64,000 nucleotides of DNA from Pseudomonas putida NBRC 14164 (lineage in GTDB: Bacteria > Pseudomonadota > Gammaproteobacteria > Pseudomonadales > Pseudomonadaceae). Positions 25,399 to 33,217 of this stretch are shown in pieces (position 1 is the first letter of the stretch; each line of letters starts with the position of its first letter). A program made the translations under genes and the position numbers. Where the stretch lies: contig NC_021505.1 in NCBI RefSeq assembly GCF_000412675.1, positions 6,008,501 through 6,072,500 of the forward strand. The letters run 5' to 3'. The notes under the pieces are model-generated. The model did not search any database, had not been told where the DNA came from, and saw only the letters and a list, made by a program, of their open reading frames with translations.

Positions 25399-25950
25399 CT
25401 ACATGCGGGAGGAAGACCATAACCGCCAATTTTCATCTGGAGGCGAATTCATAAACTTTTCGAATGTATCGCTGAGCACCAGTGGAAATTTGACTTCGCG
25501 CCTCACAATAACATTTTTATAGGCTGACTCAAGAATCACCATTTCCTCCCTATTGGGCAATTTAAAATGCTTTCCATGAACCCACTCGCTAAAATTCTTT
25601 GCGTAGACTCCGTATATTCTGCCATCCCTACCAGCGTAAATACTGGCAACATTGACATATGGCGAAGTATAAAATCCATGCCCATACCACATTACCGTGC
25701 CATGTCGAGAATTAAGCCCTGACAGCAGCGTTTTCTCAGCATTCGGGCGCCTGCTGCCGTGATACCCAATCAATTCATAACCTGCAGGAATCTTGGCATC
25801 CTGATTGATTGTTATCTTATTGATGGCGGGTGAAAAATTCTCTTCGATTTTTGTATGAACCCTAGTTTCACTAATGTAGCTGCCCCCATACGAATTTACT
25901 TTCCCCGGGCCTTTTGCCGTCCTATGGTTTCCCCGTCTCGATAACGACAA
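25399..25950 (-). CDS. Putative ADP-ribosyltransferase toxin domain (RHS-linked), -1 frame to the RHS core
   Basis: 183 codons counted from a TTG that is probably not a real start. The pattern GYHGS (His64), GHGFYTS (Tyr94) with A--YA after it, and REEMVILESAYKNVIV (Glu135 or Glu136) fits the H-Y-E type of ADP-ribosyltransferase (PARP/diphtheria-toxin-like). The frame connects to the upstream RHS-core ORF by a -1 shift at an A6 run (25957-25962). The region is AT-rich (24 of 60 bases G+C from 25501). No ribosome site was seen and no immunity gene follows. It may be a toxin tip made by frameshifting or a decayed cassette. Confidence 0.6.
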   Translation of the reverse strand: MSLSRRGNHRTAKGPGKVNSYGGSYISETRVHTKIEENFSPAINKITINQDAKIPAGYELIGYHGSRRPNAEKTLLSGLNSRHGTVMWYGHGFYTSPYVNVASIYAGRDGRIYGVYAKNFSEWVHGKHFKLPNREEMVILESAYKNVIVRREVKFPLVLSDTFEKFMNSPPDENWRLWSSSRM

Positions 25951-25952
25951 GG

Positions 25953-26303
25953 CTAATTTTTTATCGAAACATTTCCCTGTGGGTCGTGACGATTTACAGG
26001 GTCACCCAAACAATACGCATATGAATTCAATCCACCCGCTGCGAAAGGGCTCATCCTGTCCGAGCTAATGAAACGCATCAATCTTGGGTTGAATGCTCGA
26101 CGACCATTGCCCAATAGATAACAGTCTGTAACAGGATCCCGTCGGTCACCATTAAAACCGAGCAGGGTCTGTGAAATTGAGAGATAGCCATACGGCAAAT
26201 AGCCTGGATGCCCACGGGCAGTGCCGGGCATCAGCCTTTGCGGCTGCGCCCGACTGCCTGCAGCCTGCTCTGAACAGTTATTGCTCTCCCAGCCCGAATC
26301 CAT
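25953..26303 (-). CDS. RHS repeat-associated core fragment (orphan), truncated before its toxin domain
   Basis: 116 residues. From about residue 42 it carries the RHS-associated core: LLGFNGDRRDPVTDCYLLGNG, AFNPRLMRF, SPFAAGGLNSYAYCLGDPVN and RHDPQG, the conserved block that precedes the variable toxin tip. It stops 10 codons after the DPVNRHD motif, immediately after an A6 run; a -1 shift there would join it to the toxin ORF downstream. The ATG at 26303 has only a weak ribosome site and no upstream RHS repeats, so this is an orphan tip module like the short RHS proteins common in P. putida. Confidence 0.75.
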   Translation of the reverse strand: MDSGWESNNCSEQAAGSRAQPQRLMPGTARGHPGYLPYGYLSISQTLLGFNGDRRDPVTDCYLLGNGRRAFNPRLMRFISSDRMSPFAAGGLNSYAYCLGDPVNRHDPQGNVSIKN

Positions 26304-26424
26304 TGCAACGCACCTACCAGCGCAATGACAAGCTTAAGCATTCTCCTGAAGCCCGAAAAACAAAACTGGTAAAAATGCTAGTTATACAGTCACCCGACTC
26401 AGACCTAAGCGGGCACCTGCGCTT

Positions 26425-26461
26425 CCATAGATTCAGGGATGGGACATGGCATTGGCGGGCG
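26425..26461. repeat. Right copy of the 37-base direct repeat flanking the RHS insert
   Basis: Matches 25281-25317 at 30 of 37 positions, same orientation; the shared core includes GGACATGGCA and TGGCGGG. It lies between the RHS promoter region and the cytochrome c5 terminator. Confidence 0.6.
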
Positions 26462-26474
26462 AGTACAGACGCCA

Positions 26475-26504
26475 CAAAAACAAAGCCCGCCATCAACGGC
26501 GGGC
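26475..26504 (-). terminator. Intrinsic terminator of the cytochrome c5 gene
   Basis: A 7-base-pair stem GCCCGCC/GGCGGGC (26485-26504) is followed on the minus strand by TTTGTTTTT. It starts 21 bases after the cytochrome stop codon. Confidence 0.85.
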
Positions 26505-26525
26505 CTCGTGCAATTCAGTTGCTGC

Positions 26526-26948
26526 TCAAAGCCCGGACATTTTCTTGATCGCCCCTTTCAGGTCGTCATCCGAGCAGTCCGCGCAAGTGCCTTTGGGTGG
26601 CATGGCGTTGATGCCGGTAATGGCCTTGGCCAGGATGCCATCCAGGCCGCCCTGATGGTCAGCGCGTTCTTTCCACGCGGCGGTATCGCCAATCTTCGGC
26701 GCGCCGAGCAGACCGCTGCCATGGCAAGCATTGCAGTGCTTGGCGATGATCTCATCTGGGGTCTTGGCACCCCCGCCCCCCGCTGCAACAGCCACTTCCA
26801 TGCCTTTGCATTCCTGGCCCTGGACGCACACCTGGCCAACCGGCTCCAGGCGTTTGGCAATGTCGTCATTGGTCGCAGCGGTTGCGCTCATTGCCCAGAG
26901 GGCGAATACGGCTGCTGGTACGGCCAGCATCTTCTTGATTTGGTTCAC
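26526..26948 (-). CDS. Cytochrome c5-like periplasmic monohaem cytochrome
   Basis: 140 residues from a GTG at 26948 with GAGGG 8 bases upstream. The signal peptide MNQIKKMLAVPAAVFALWAM ends near Ala24. The haem site is CNACH; the C-terminal CADC pair is the extra disulphide typical of cytochrome c5, and the axial Met is in INAMPPKG. A soluble electron carrier in the periplasm. The open frame extends 54 codons upstream, but the signal peptide fixes the start. Equivalent to cycB of P. aeruginosa by position. Confidence 0.9.
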   Translation of the reverse strand: MNQIKKMLAVPAAVFALWAMSATAATNDDIAKRLEPVGQVCVQGQECKGMEVAVAAGGGGAKTPDEIIAKHCNACHGSGLLGAPKIGDTAAWKERADHQGGLDGILAKAITGINAMPPKGTCADCSDDDLKGAIKKMSGL

Positions 26949-27084
26949 GCGAACACCCTCATGGTGGCTAATCACGCTCGCGGCCACGGAACGGCGAGCG
27001 TTGAAAAGTATAGCGGGAACCCAGAGGCCGTGAAACGACCCTACACGGGAAAGGGGTATTGCCGAATCAATGCACTGCGCTGGA

Positions 27085-27633
27085 TCAAAAGTTTGAAGGC
27101 GTCGCCGCACTGATCAGGCGCGCAGGCTGGTTGAAAGGGTTGCGAAAGCGGTGCGGGCGGGTGCTTTCGAAGTAGTAGCTGTCGCCTTCTTCAAGGATGA
27201 AGATCTCGTTGCCGACCACCAGCTCCAGCCGCCCTTCGAGCAGGATGCCGGTTTCCTCGCCGTCATGGGTGAGCATCTCGGCACCGGTGTCGGCACCTGG
27301 CGGATACACCTCGGTGAGAAACGCGATGGCACGGTTGGGGTGCGACTTGCCGACCAGCTTCATGGTCACCGCGCCATCCGAGATATCAATCAGCTCGTGG
27401 GCCTTGTAGACGATTTGCGCGGGGCTTTCAGGTTCCAGCTCGACTGAAAAGAACTCGACCATGGACATGGGAATGCCGCTCAACACCTTGCGCAGCGAGC
27501 TGATAGAAGGGCTCACGCTGTTCTTCTCGATCATCGAGATGGTGCTGTTGGTCACGCCGGCACGCTTGGCGAGTTCACGCTGGGACAGGCCCTTGAGCTT
27601 GCGGATGACTTGCAGTCGTTCGCCGACGTCCAA
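27085..27633 (-). CDS. pauR: XRE-cupin regulator, PauR/PuuR-like
   Basis: 182 residues: helix-turn-helix in residues 1-60 (LSQRELAKRAGVTNSTISMI) and a small cupin in ~105-178 (HDGEETGILLEGRLELVVG). It begins with TTG at 27633, after AGGAGG. Sequence style and position between cytochrome c5 and dadX match PauR (PA5301), the repressor of polyamine catabolism in P. aeruginosa. Candidate targets in the window are the PauB-like oxidase, PauC and the puuA-puuD-permease group. The polyamine link is by analogy, not shown by sequence. Confidence 0.82.
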   Translation of the reverse strand: MDVGERLQVIRKLKGLSQRELAKRAGVTNSTISMIEKNSVSPSISSLRKVLSGIPMSMVEFFSVELEPESPAQIVYKAHELIDISDGAVTMKLVGKSHPNRAIAFLTEVYPPGADTGAEMLTHDGEETGILLEGRLELVVGNEIFILEEGDSYYFESTRPHRFRNPFNQPARLISAATPSNF

Positions 27634-27742
27634 AGCTGGAGCCTCCTGAAACGGTGGTAAAGGGGGTGGATGTGAACGATATCATGGCAATGCCGTTCAG
27701 TATTTACAACACACCGCCCTGCAACCTGTCCGCTTCAGCGTT

Positions 27743-28816
27743 TCATTCGCCGATGTAGTCCCGAGGTACCCGTTTCAGATTGCAGAAGATCTGGTAGGGA
27801 ATGGTGCCCGCTTGCGCGGCTACTTCGCTGGCCAGCACCTGCTTGCCCCACAATTCGACCGGGCTGCCGACGGTGGCTTGCGGCACGTCGGTCAGGTCGA
27901 TGTTGAGCATGTCCATCGACACCCGGCCGATCAGCTGGGTGCGCTGGCCGGCGACCAGCACCGAGGTGCCGTTGGGCGCCTGGCGTGGGTAGCCATCGGC
28001 ATAGCCCATGGCGACCACGCCAACACGGGTTGGCCGTGGGCTGACGAACTTGGCGCCGTAGCCCACCGGCTCGCCGGCAGGCAGCTCGCGCACGCTGATG
28101 ACCCGCGATTGCAGGGTCATCACCGGTTGCAGGCGTGCGGCCTGGGCCTGGGGCACTTCGAACGGCGTGGCGCCGTACAGCATCAGGCCTGGGCGTACCC
28201 AATCGCCGGGCGCTTGCGGCCAGCCCAGCACGCCGGGTGAGTTACGCAGGCTGCACTCGGCAGCCAGGCCCTGGCGGGCGGCTTCGAACACGGCGATCTG
28301 CTGGGCGGTGGCGTCGGCATCCAGTTCGTCAGCGCGGGCAAAGTGGCTCATCAGCACGATGCGCGAAACCTTGCCGCTGGCCAGCAGGCGCTGGTAGGCG
28401 TCATGGTAGTCCTTGGGGTGCAGGCCGACGCGGTGCATGCCGCTGTCCAGCTTCAGCCAAATGGTGAGCGGCTTGTGCAGCTGGGTCTTCTCGATGGCTT
28501 CCAGCTGCCACAGCGAGTGCACCACGCACCACAGGTCGTGCTCGGCAATCAGCGCCAGCTCGCTGGCTTCGAAGAAGCCTTCCAGCAACAGCACCGGGGC
28601 CTTGATACCGGCGGCGCGCAACTCCAGCGCCTCTTCGATGCAAGCCACGGCAAAGCCGTTGGCTTCGGCCTCCAGGGCCAGGGCGCAGCGTACGGCACCG
28701 TGGCCATAGGCGTCGGCCTTGATCACTGCGAGGGCTTTGGCACCGGTCAGTTCACGGGCCAGACGGTAGTTGTGGCGCAGGGCCTGGAGGTCGATCAGGG
28801 CGCGGGCGGGACGCAT
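27743..28816 (-). CDS. dadX: Alanine racemase, catabolic
   Basis: 357 residues, fold-type III PLP enzyme. The PLP lysine is in AVIKADAYGHG (Lys33); the second catalytic Tyr is in MGYADGYPRQ. Placed after dadA and the Lrp/DadR gene, it is the catabolic racemase that converts L-alanine to D-alanine for oxidation by DadA. A REP pair separates it from dadA (144-base gap), which may lower or stabilise its part of the transcript. Confidence 0.95.
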   Translation of the reverse strand: MRPARALIDLQALRHNYRLARELTGAKALAVIKADAYGHGAVRCALALEAEANGFAVACIEEALELRAAGIKAPVLLLEGFFEASELALIAEHDLWCVVHSLWQLEAIEKTQLHKPLTIWLKLDSGMHRVGLHPKDYHDAYQRLLASGKVSRIVLMSHFARADELDADATAQQIAVFEAARQGLAAECSLRNSPGVLGWPQAPGDWVRPGLMLYGATPFEVPQAQAARLQPVMTLQSRVISVRELPAGEPVGYGAKFVSPRPTRVGVVAMGYADGYPRQAPNGTSVLVAGQRTQLIGRVSMDMLNIDLTDVPQATVGSPVELWGKQVLASEVAAQAGTIPYQIFCNLKRVPRDYIGE

Positions 28817-28858
28817 GGCGGCTGCCTTATGGTGGTTCGGGTTGAAATCGGTGTTGGA

Positions 28859-28952
28859 TTCTTCGCGGGCTCGCCCGCTCCCACAGGAGCATCACAGGTA
28901 TTGAAAACTGTGCAGTACCTGTGGGAGCGGGCGAGCCCGCGAAAAGGCCGGT
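28859..28952. repeat. REP pair (BIME) inside the dadA-dadX operon
   Basis: Inverted REP copies (CGCGGGCTCGCCCGCTCC and GGGAGCGGGCGAGCCCGCGA) lie between two co-directional genes, unlike most REPs here, which lie between convergent genes. Confidence 0.85.
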
Positions 28953-28960
28953 ACAGGCTA

Positions 28961-30265
28961 TTACTGCTGGTGAACCGGCGCGCCCTGCCCTTGCTTGGTC
29001 GCTTCCCGGCTGTTGCCATAACGGGAAATGTCCAGGCCTTCGGCACTGATCTGCGGTTTCTTGCGCGCAATCAGGTCGGCCAGCAGGCGACCGGAGCCGC
29101 ACGCCATGGTCCAGCCCAGGGTACCGTGACCGGTGTTCAGGAACAGGTTGCGGAACGCCGTGGCACCAACGATCGGCGTGCCGTCCGGGGTCGCCGGGCG
29201 CAGGCCGGTCCAGAAACTGGCCTGGCTCAGGTCACCACCGCGAGGATAAAGGTCGTTGACGATCATCTCCAGCGTTTCGCGCCGACGCGGGTTCAGCGAC
29301 AGGTCAAAACCGGCAATTTCAGCCATGCCGCCAACCCGGATACGGTTGTCGAAACGGGTGATCGCGACCTTGTAGGTCTCGTCGAGAATGGTCGAAGTCG
29401 GGGCCATGTCGCCGTTGGTGATCGGTACGGTCAGCGAGTAGCCCTTCAGCGGGTACACCGGCGCCTTGATGCCCAGGGGCTTGAGCATCTGCGGCGAGTA
29501 GCTGCCCAGCGCCAGCACGTAGCGGTCGGCGGTTTCCAGCTTGCCGTCGATCCACACGCCATTGATGCGGTCGCCCGCGAAGTCCAGGCGTTGGATGTCC
29601 TGGCCAAAACGGAACTCCACACCCAGCTTGATGGCCATGTCGGCGAGCTTGGTGGTGAACATCTGGCAGTCGCCGGTCTGGTCGTTAGGCAGCCGCAGGG
29701 CGCCGGCCAGAATGTCCTTCACGCCAGCCAGGGCGGGTTCGACCCGGGCAATACCCTCGCGGTCCAGCAGTTCGTAAGGCACGCCGGACTGCTCGAGCAC
29801 GGCAATATCCTTGGCCGCGGCATCCACCTGGGCCTGGGTGCGGAACAGCTGGGTGGTACCCAAAGAGCGGCTTTCGTAGGCAATGCCGGTTTCGGCGCGC
29901 AGTTCGTCCAGGCAGTCGCGGCTGTACTCGGACAGGCGCACCATGCGCTCCTTGTTCACCGCGTAACGGCTGGCGGTGCAGTTGCGCAGCATCTGTGCCA
30001 TCCACAGGTACTGGTCGACGTCGCCGGTGAGCTTGATGGCCAGGGGAGCGTGGCGCTCCAGCAGCCACTTGATGGCCTTCAGCGGCACGCCTGGGGCGGC
30101 CCAGGGCGAGGCATAGCCGGGCGAGATCTGGCCGGCGTTGGCAAAACTGGTTTCCATGGCCACCGCCGGCTGGCGGTCGACCACCGTCACTTCGAAACCT
30201 TGCCGGGCCAGGTAGTAGGCACTGGCGGTTCCGATTACACCGCTACCAAGTACCAGAACTCGCAT
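28961..30265 (-). CDS. dadA: D-amino acid dehydrogenase small subunit (D-alanine dehydrogenase)
   Basis: 434 residues. The FAD motif LVLGSGVIGTASAYYLA starts at residue 3. The C-terminal GWTMACGSGRLLADLI block is typical of DadA. It oxidises D-alanine and other D-amino acids to keto acids at the membrane, passing electrons to the respiratory chain. The start ATG 30265 has GAGGG upstream. It is divergent from the Lrp/DadR gene and followed by dadX, the classic alanine-catabolic layout. Confidence 0.96.
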   Translation of the reverse strand: MRVLVLGSGVIGTASAYYLARQGFEVTVVDRQPAVAMETSFANAGQISPGYASPWAAPGVPLKAIKWLLERHAPLAIKLTGDVDQYLWMAQMLRNCTASRYAVNKERMVRLSEYSRDCLDELRAETGIAYESRSLGTTQLFRTQAQVDAAAKDIAVLEQSGVPYELLDREGIARVEPALAGVKDILAGALRLPNDQTGDCQMFTTKLADMAIKLGVEFRFGQDIQRLDFAGDRINGVWIDGKLETADRYVLALGSYSPQMLKPLGIKAPVYPLKGYSLTVPITNGDMAPTSTILDETYKVAITRFDNRIRVGGMAEIAGFDLSLNPRRRETLEMIVNDLYPRGGDLSQASFWTGLRPATPDGTPIVGATAFRNLFLNTGHGTLGWTMACGSGRLLADLIARKKPQISAEGLDISRYGNSREATKQGQGAPVHQQ

Positions 30266-30377
30266 CGTTATATCCCTCACACGCGGCACGCCGCAGACTT
30301 TTATTGATATGGCATGAATGGGCGCAGTATAGGAATTTGAGACCAGTGCAATTCACTATATAAAAGCCTATTATTGG

Positions 30378-30389
30378 CGAGAATTCTCG
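30378..30389. promoter_or_regulatory. Candidate Lrp/DadR site, dadA-lrp intergenic
   Basis: CGAGAATTCTCG is a perfect 12-base palindrome with the AT core usual in Lrp/AsnC sites. It lies 33 bases before the lrp start and ~112 bases upstream of dadA. Confidence 0.4.
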
Positions 30390-30421
30390 GCAAAATCGCC
30401 TTTCACGGAGGGGCATCCCCT

Positions 30422-30910
30422 ATGAGAACCCAGCACCAGAGCAAGCGTGAACTGGACAAGATCGACCGTAACATCCTGCGGATCCTGCAGAATGACGGGC
30501 GTATTTCCTTCACCGAACTGGGCGAGAAAGTTGGGCTGTCCACCACCCCTTGCACCGAGCGGGTACGCCGCCTGGAGCGCGAGGGCATCATCATGGGCTA
30601 CAACGCCCGCCTGAACCCGCAGCACCTCAAGGGCAGCCTGCTGGTGTTCGTGGAAATCAGCCTGGACTACAAGTCGGGCGACACCTTCGAGGAGTTCCGC
30701 CGCGCGGTCTTGAAGCTGCCCCACGTGCTGGAATGCCACTTGGTGTCAGGTGACTTCGACTACCTGGTGAAGGCGCGCATTTCGGAGATGGCGTCGTACC
30801 GCAAGCTGCTTGGCGACATCCTGCTGAAGCTGCCGCACGTGCGCGAATCGAAGAGCTACATCGTGATGGAAGAGGTGAAAGAAAGCCTCTGCCTGCCGAT
30901 CCCGGACTGA
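30422..30910 (+). CDS. lrp: Lrp/AsnC-family regulator (DadR-like)
   Basis: 162 residues from ATG 30422. N-terminal helix-turn-helix (LDKIDRNILRILQNDGRISF ... TPCTERVRRLEREGII) and a C-terminal RAM/AsnC ligand-binding domain. Divergent from dadAX. The equivalent gene in P. aeruginosa (DadR) activates dadAX in response to L-alanine; the same role is inferred. Closely resembles Lrp, so broader regulation is possible. Confidence 0.92.
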   Translation: MRTQHQSKRELDKIDRNILRILQNDGRISFTELGEKVGLSTTPCTERVRRLEREGIIMGYNARLNPQHLKGSLLVFVEISLDYKSGDTFEEFRRAVLKLPHVLECHLVSGDFDYLVKARISEMASYRKLLGDILLKLPHVRESKSYIVMEEVKESLCLPIPD

Positions 30911-30912
30911 GG

Positions 30913-31266
30913 CTAGACCAGCACCTGCCGGGTTGTGGCGATGAACTGGTGCACGAGTTGCTCGGCTGCTGGCTCGATCATCGGCTCAGGGCCACGGCCA
31001 CGCGGGCAGGCCATGCGTGGCGTGGTGCCAAACAGGCGGCAGATCATCGGGCGCTCTTCATACACCGTACAACCGTTGGGGCCCAGGTGCACACAGTCCA
31101 GGCGCTCCAGGGCAGCTGCCTGCTCGGCCTGGGACTTGCGCGGCAGGCGGGCCATTTCTTCTGTCGACGTGGTGACCGGGCCGCAGCAGTCGTGGCAGCC
31201 GGGCTCGCACTCGAACGAGGGGATGAGTTCGCGCAGGAAGTGGATCTTGTGGCGGTTGCAGGACAT
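30913..31266 (-). CDS. YkgJ-family cysteine-cluster protein
   Basis: 117 residues from ATG 31266. Cysteines are spaced C-x3-C-x2-CC near the N-terminus (CEPGCHDCC), then C in LDCVHLG, NGCTVYEERP and MICR, the zinc- or iron-binding pattern of the YkgJ/DUF-type cluster family. Function unknown. Its stop is 2 bases from that of the convergent lrp gene. Confidence 0.82.
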   Translation of the reverse strand: MSCNRHKIHFLRELIPSFECEPGCHDCCGPVTTSTEEMARLPRKSQAEQAAALERLDCVHLGPNGCTVYEERPMICRLFGTTPRMACPRGRGPEPMIEPAAEQLVHQFIATTRQVLV

Positions 31267-31302
31267 GACCAAGTACAAAGCTGATGGAAAAGTTGGATTA
31301 TA

Positions 31303-31404
31303 AGCCCATTCGCAGGCTTGCCCGCTCCCACAGGTAACTCGCAGGTCTCAGATTGTAGAGTACCTGTGGCAGCGGGCGAGCCCGCGAACGAGGGCGCAGC
31401 CCTC
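31303..31404. repeat. REP pair (BIME)
   Basis: Inverted REP copies (TTCGCAGGCTTGCCCGCTCC and GCAGCGGGCGAGCCCGCGAA) lie in the divergent gap before the FAD oxidase gene. Each arm carries a mismatch to the common REP. Confidence 0.8.
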
Positions 31405-31473
31405 GCCTTGTTGCCCACTACCCCACCCCGACTTATCCTCCTCCCCTAGCCCACCAGCCTCAGGACCAACCCC

Positions 31474-32766
31474 ATGATCCACAGCGCGCAGCATGCCGCC
31501 TCCTACTACGCCGCCAGCAGCGCGCCACACCCTGACTACTCCTTCCTGCAGGGCGAGCACAGCACCGATGTATGCATCGTCGGCGGCGGCTACTCGGGCC
31601 TGAACACTGCCATCGAACTGGCCGAACGCGGCCTGTCGGTCATCCTGCTGGAAGCGCGCAAACTGGGCTGGGGCGCCAGCGGGCGCAATGGCGGGCAGTT
31701 GATCCGCGGCGTCGGCCACGGCCTGGAACAGTTTCTGCCGGTGATAGGCGAGGAAGGCGTGCGCAGCATGAAGCTGATGGGCCTGGAGGCCGTGCAGATC
31801 GTACGCGAGCGGGTCGAGAAGCATGCCATCGCCTGCGACCTGACCTGGGGCTACTGCGACCTGGCCAACAAGCCGGCCGAGCTGCTGGGCTTTGCCGAAG
31901 ACGCTGAAGAACTGCGCAGCCTGAGCTACGCGCATGAGCTGCGGCTGGTCGGCAAGGACGATATCCACAGCGTGGTCGGCGCCGACTGCTATGTGGGCGG
32001 GCTGATCGACATGGGCTCCGGCCACCTGCACCCGCTCAACCTGGCCTTGGGTGAAGCGGCCGTGGCCAGCAGCCTGGGCGTAAAGCTGTTCGAGCAGTCC
32101 GAGGTTACCCGCATCGACTACGGCCCCGAAGTGCAGGTGCATACCGCCCAGGGCCGGGTACGCGCCAAGACCTTGGTGCTGTGCTGCAACGCCTACCTCA
32201 ATGGCCTCAACCGCGAGCTGGGCGGCAAGGTGCTACCGGCCGGCAGCTACATCATCGCCACCGAACCGCTCGGCGAAGAGCGCGCCCGCACGTTGCTGCC
32301 ACAGAACATGGCGGTATGTGACCAGCGCGTGGCGCTGGATTACTACCGCCTGTCCGCCGACCACCGCCTGCTGTTCGGCGGTGCCTGCCACTATTCAGGC
32401 CGCGACCCGAAAGACATCGCCGCCTACATGCGCCCGAAGATGCTCCAGGTATTCCCGCAGCTGGCCGACGTGCGTATCGACTACCAGTGGGGCGGCATGA
32501 TCGGCATTGGCGCCAACCGCCTGCCGCAGGTGGGCCGCCTGGCCAGCCAGCAGAACGTGTATTACGCCCAGGCTTACTCAGGCCATGGGCTCAACGCCAC
32601 CCACCTGGCCGCGCGCCTGCTGGGCGAGGCCATCAGTGGCCAGGAAAGCGGGCGTTTCGATCTGTTCGCCAAAGTGCCGCATATCACCTTCCCCGGCGGC
32701 AAGCACCTGCGCTCGCCGCTACTGGCGCTGGGCATGCTGTGGCACAGGCTTAAAGAGCTGATCTGA
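31474..32766 (+). CDS. puuB: FAD-dependent oxidase, PuuB/PauB-like (gamma-glutamylputrescine oxidase family)
   Basis: 430 residues, DAO family. Residues ~10-25 (ASYYAASSAPHPDY) and the Rossmann motif CIVGGGYSGLNTAIEL match PuuB. The C-terminal GYSG-like AYSGHGLNATHLA segment is the second FAD contact. PuuB oxidises gamma-glutamyl-putrescine in the glutamylated polyamine route whose ligase and hydrolase (PuuA/PuuD-like) lie at 53-55 kb. P. aeruginosa has an equivalent, pauB4, near lrp. The precise amine substrate is not certain; other N-substituted amines are possible. Confidence 0.8.
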   Translation: MIHSAQHAASYYAASSAPHPDYSFLQGEHSTDVCIVGGGYSGLNTAIELAERGLSVILLEARKLGWGASGRNGGQLIRGVGHGLEQFLPVIGEEGVRSMKLMGLEAVQIVRERVEKHAIACDLTWGYCDLANKPAELLGFAEDAEELRSLSYAHELRLVGKDDIHSVVGADCYVGGLIDMGSGHLHPLNLALGEAAVASSLGVKLFEQSEVTRIDYGPEVQVHTAQGRVRAKTLVLCCNAYLNGLNRELGGKVLPAGSYIIATEPLGEERARTLLPQNMAVCDQRVALDYYRLSADHRLLFGGACHYSGRDPKDIAAYMRPKMLQVFPQLADVRIDYQWGGMIGIGANRLPQVGRLASQQNVYYAQAYSGHGLNATHLAARLLGEAISGQESGRFDLFAKVPHITFPGGKHLRSPLLALGMLWHRLKELI

Positions 32767-32808
32767 AAACTGACGCGGTCGGTGTAGGACCGGCCTTGCG
32801 TCTCGTTG

Positions 32809-33039
32809 TTAGTCTTTCCAGAAGGGTTTACGCCCTTCGGTACGGGCCTGCTCCCAGCTCAGCCCGACATCGCGCAACTCGTCATCCGTCAGCTGCAGCA
32901 GCGCCCTACGGGTGTGCCAGCGATGCAGCATCAGCCCCCAACGCCCAAGCCCTTCCGGCGCGTTGAATACCTTGGCCTGCTGCCCGGCTTCCAGTTCCCT
33001 GGCCATCAGTTGCAAGCGCACATCGCTCATGCCGCCCAT
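32809..33039 (-). CDS. DUF1127 (YjiS-like) small protein
   Basis: 76 residues from ATG 33039, preceded by GAGAGG 8 bases upstream; the frame is open further but without a ribosome site. The C-terminal motif LLQLTDDELRDVGLSWEQA is DUF1127. These short Arg-rich proteins are widespread in proteobacteria; some act in phosphate, stress or RNA metabolism, but the role here is unknown. It is divergent from the MocR-type regulator. Confidence 0.8.
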   Translation of the reverse strand: MGGMSDVRLQLMARELEAGQQAKVFNAPEGLGRWGLMLHRWHTRRALLQLTDDELRDVGLSWEQARTEGRKPFWKD

Positions 33040-33217
33040 CACCGCACCCTCTCGTTCAGTTGATACCGTGGAGACAGGATGCGCGTCGGCACCATCGACA
33101 ATACAGATCCAATACAGCCTTATTATTCCCATACAGAATTGGCCGTCGGCCGACTGAATGCTGTATTTTCAGCCCAACTGTACCGGTCGCTATGCCAATG
33201 CAGCGCAGGAGTATGCC

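Noticed and set aside
26303..26341. Alternative start for the RHS fragment at 26341
   Set aside because: That ATG has an AGGAG but too close to the codon, and its frame differs from the RHS core and stops soon after; it would need yet another frameshift.
28343..30307. 654-codon plus-strand frame across dadX and dadA
   Set aside because: It spans a REP pair and two antisense genes, so it cannot be a single conserved protein.
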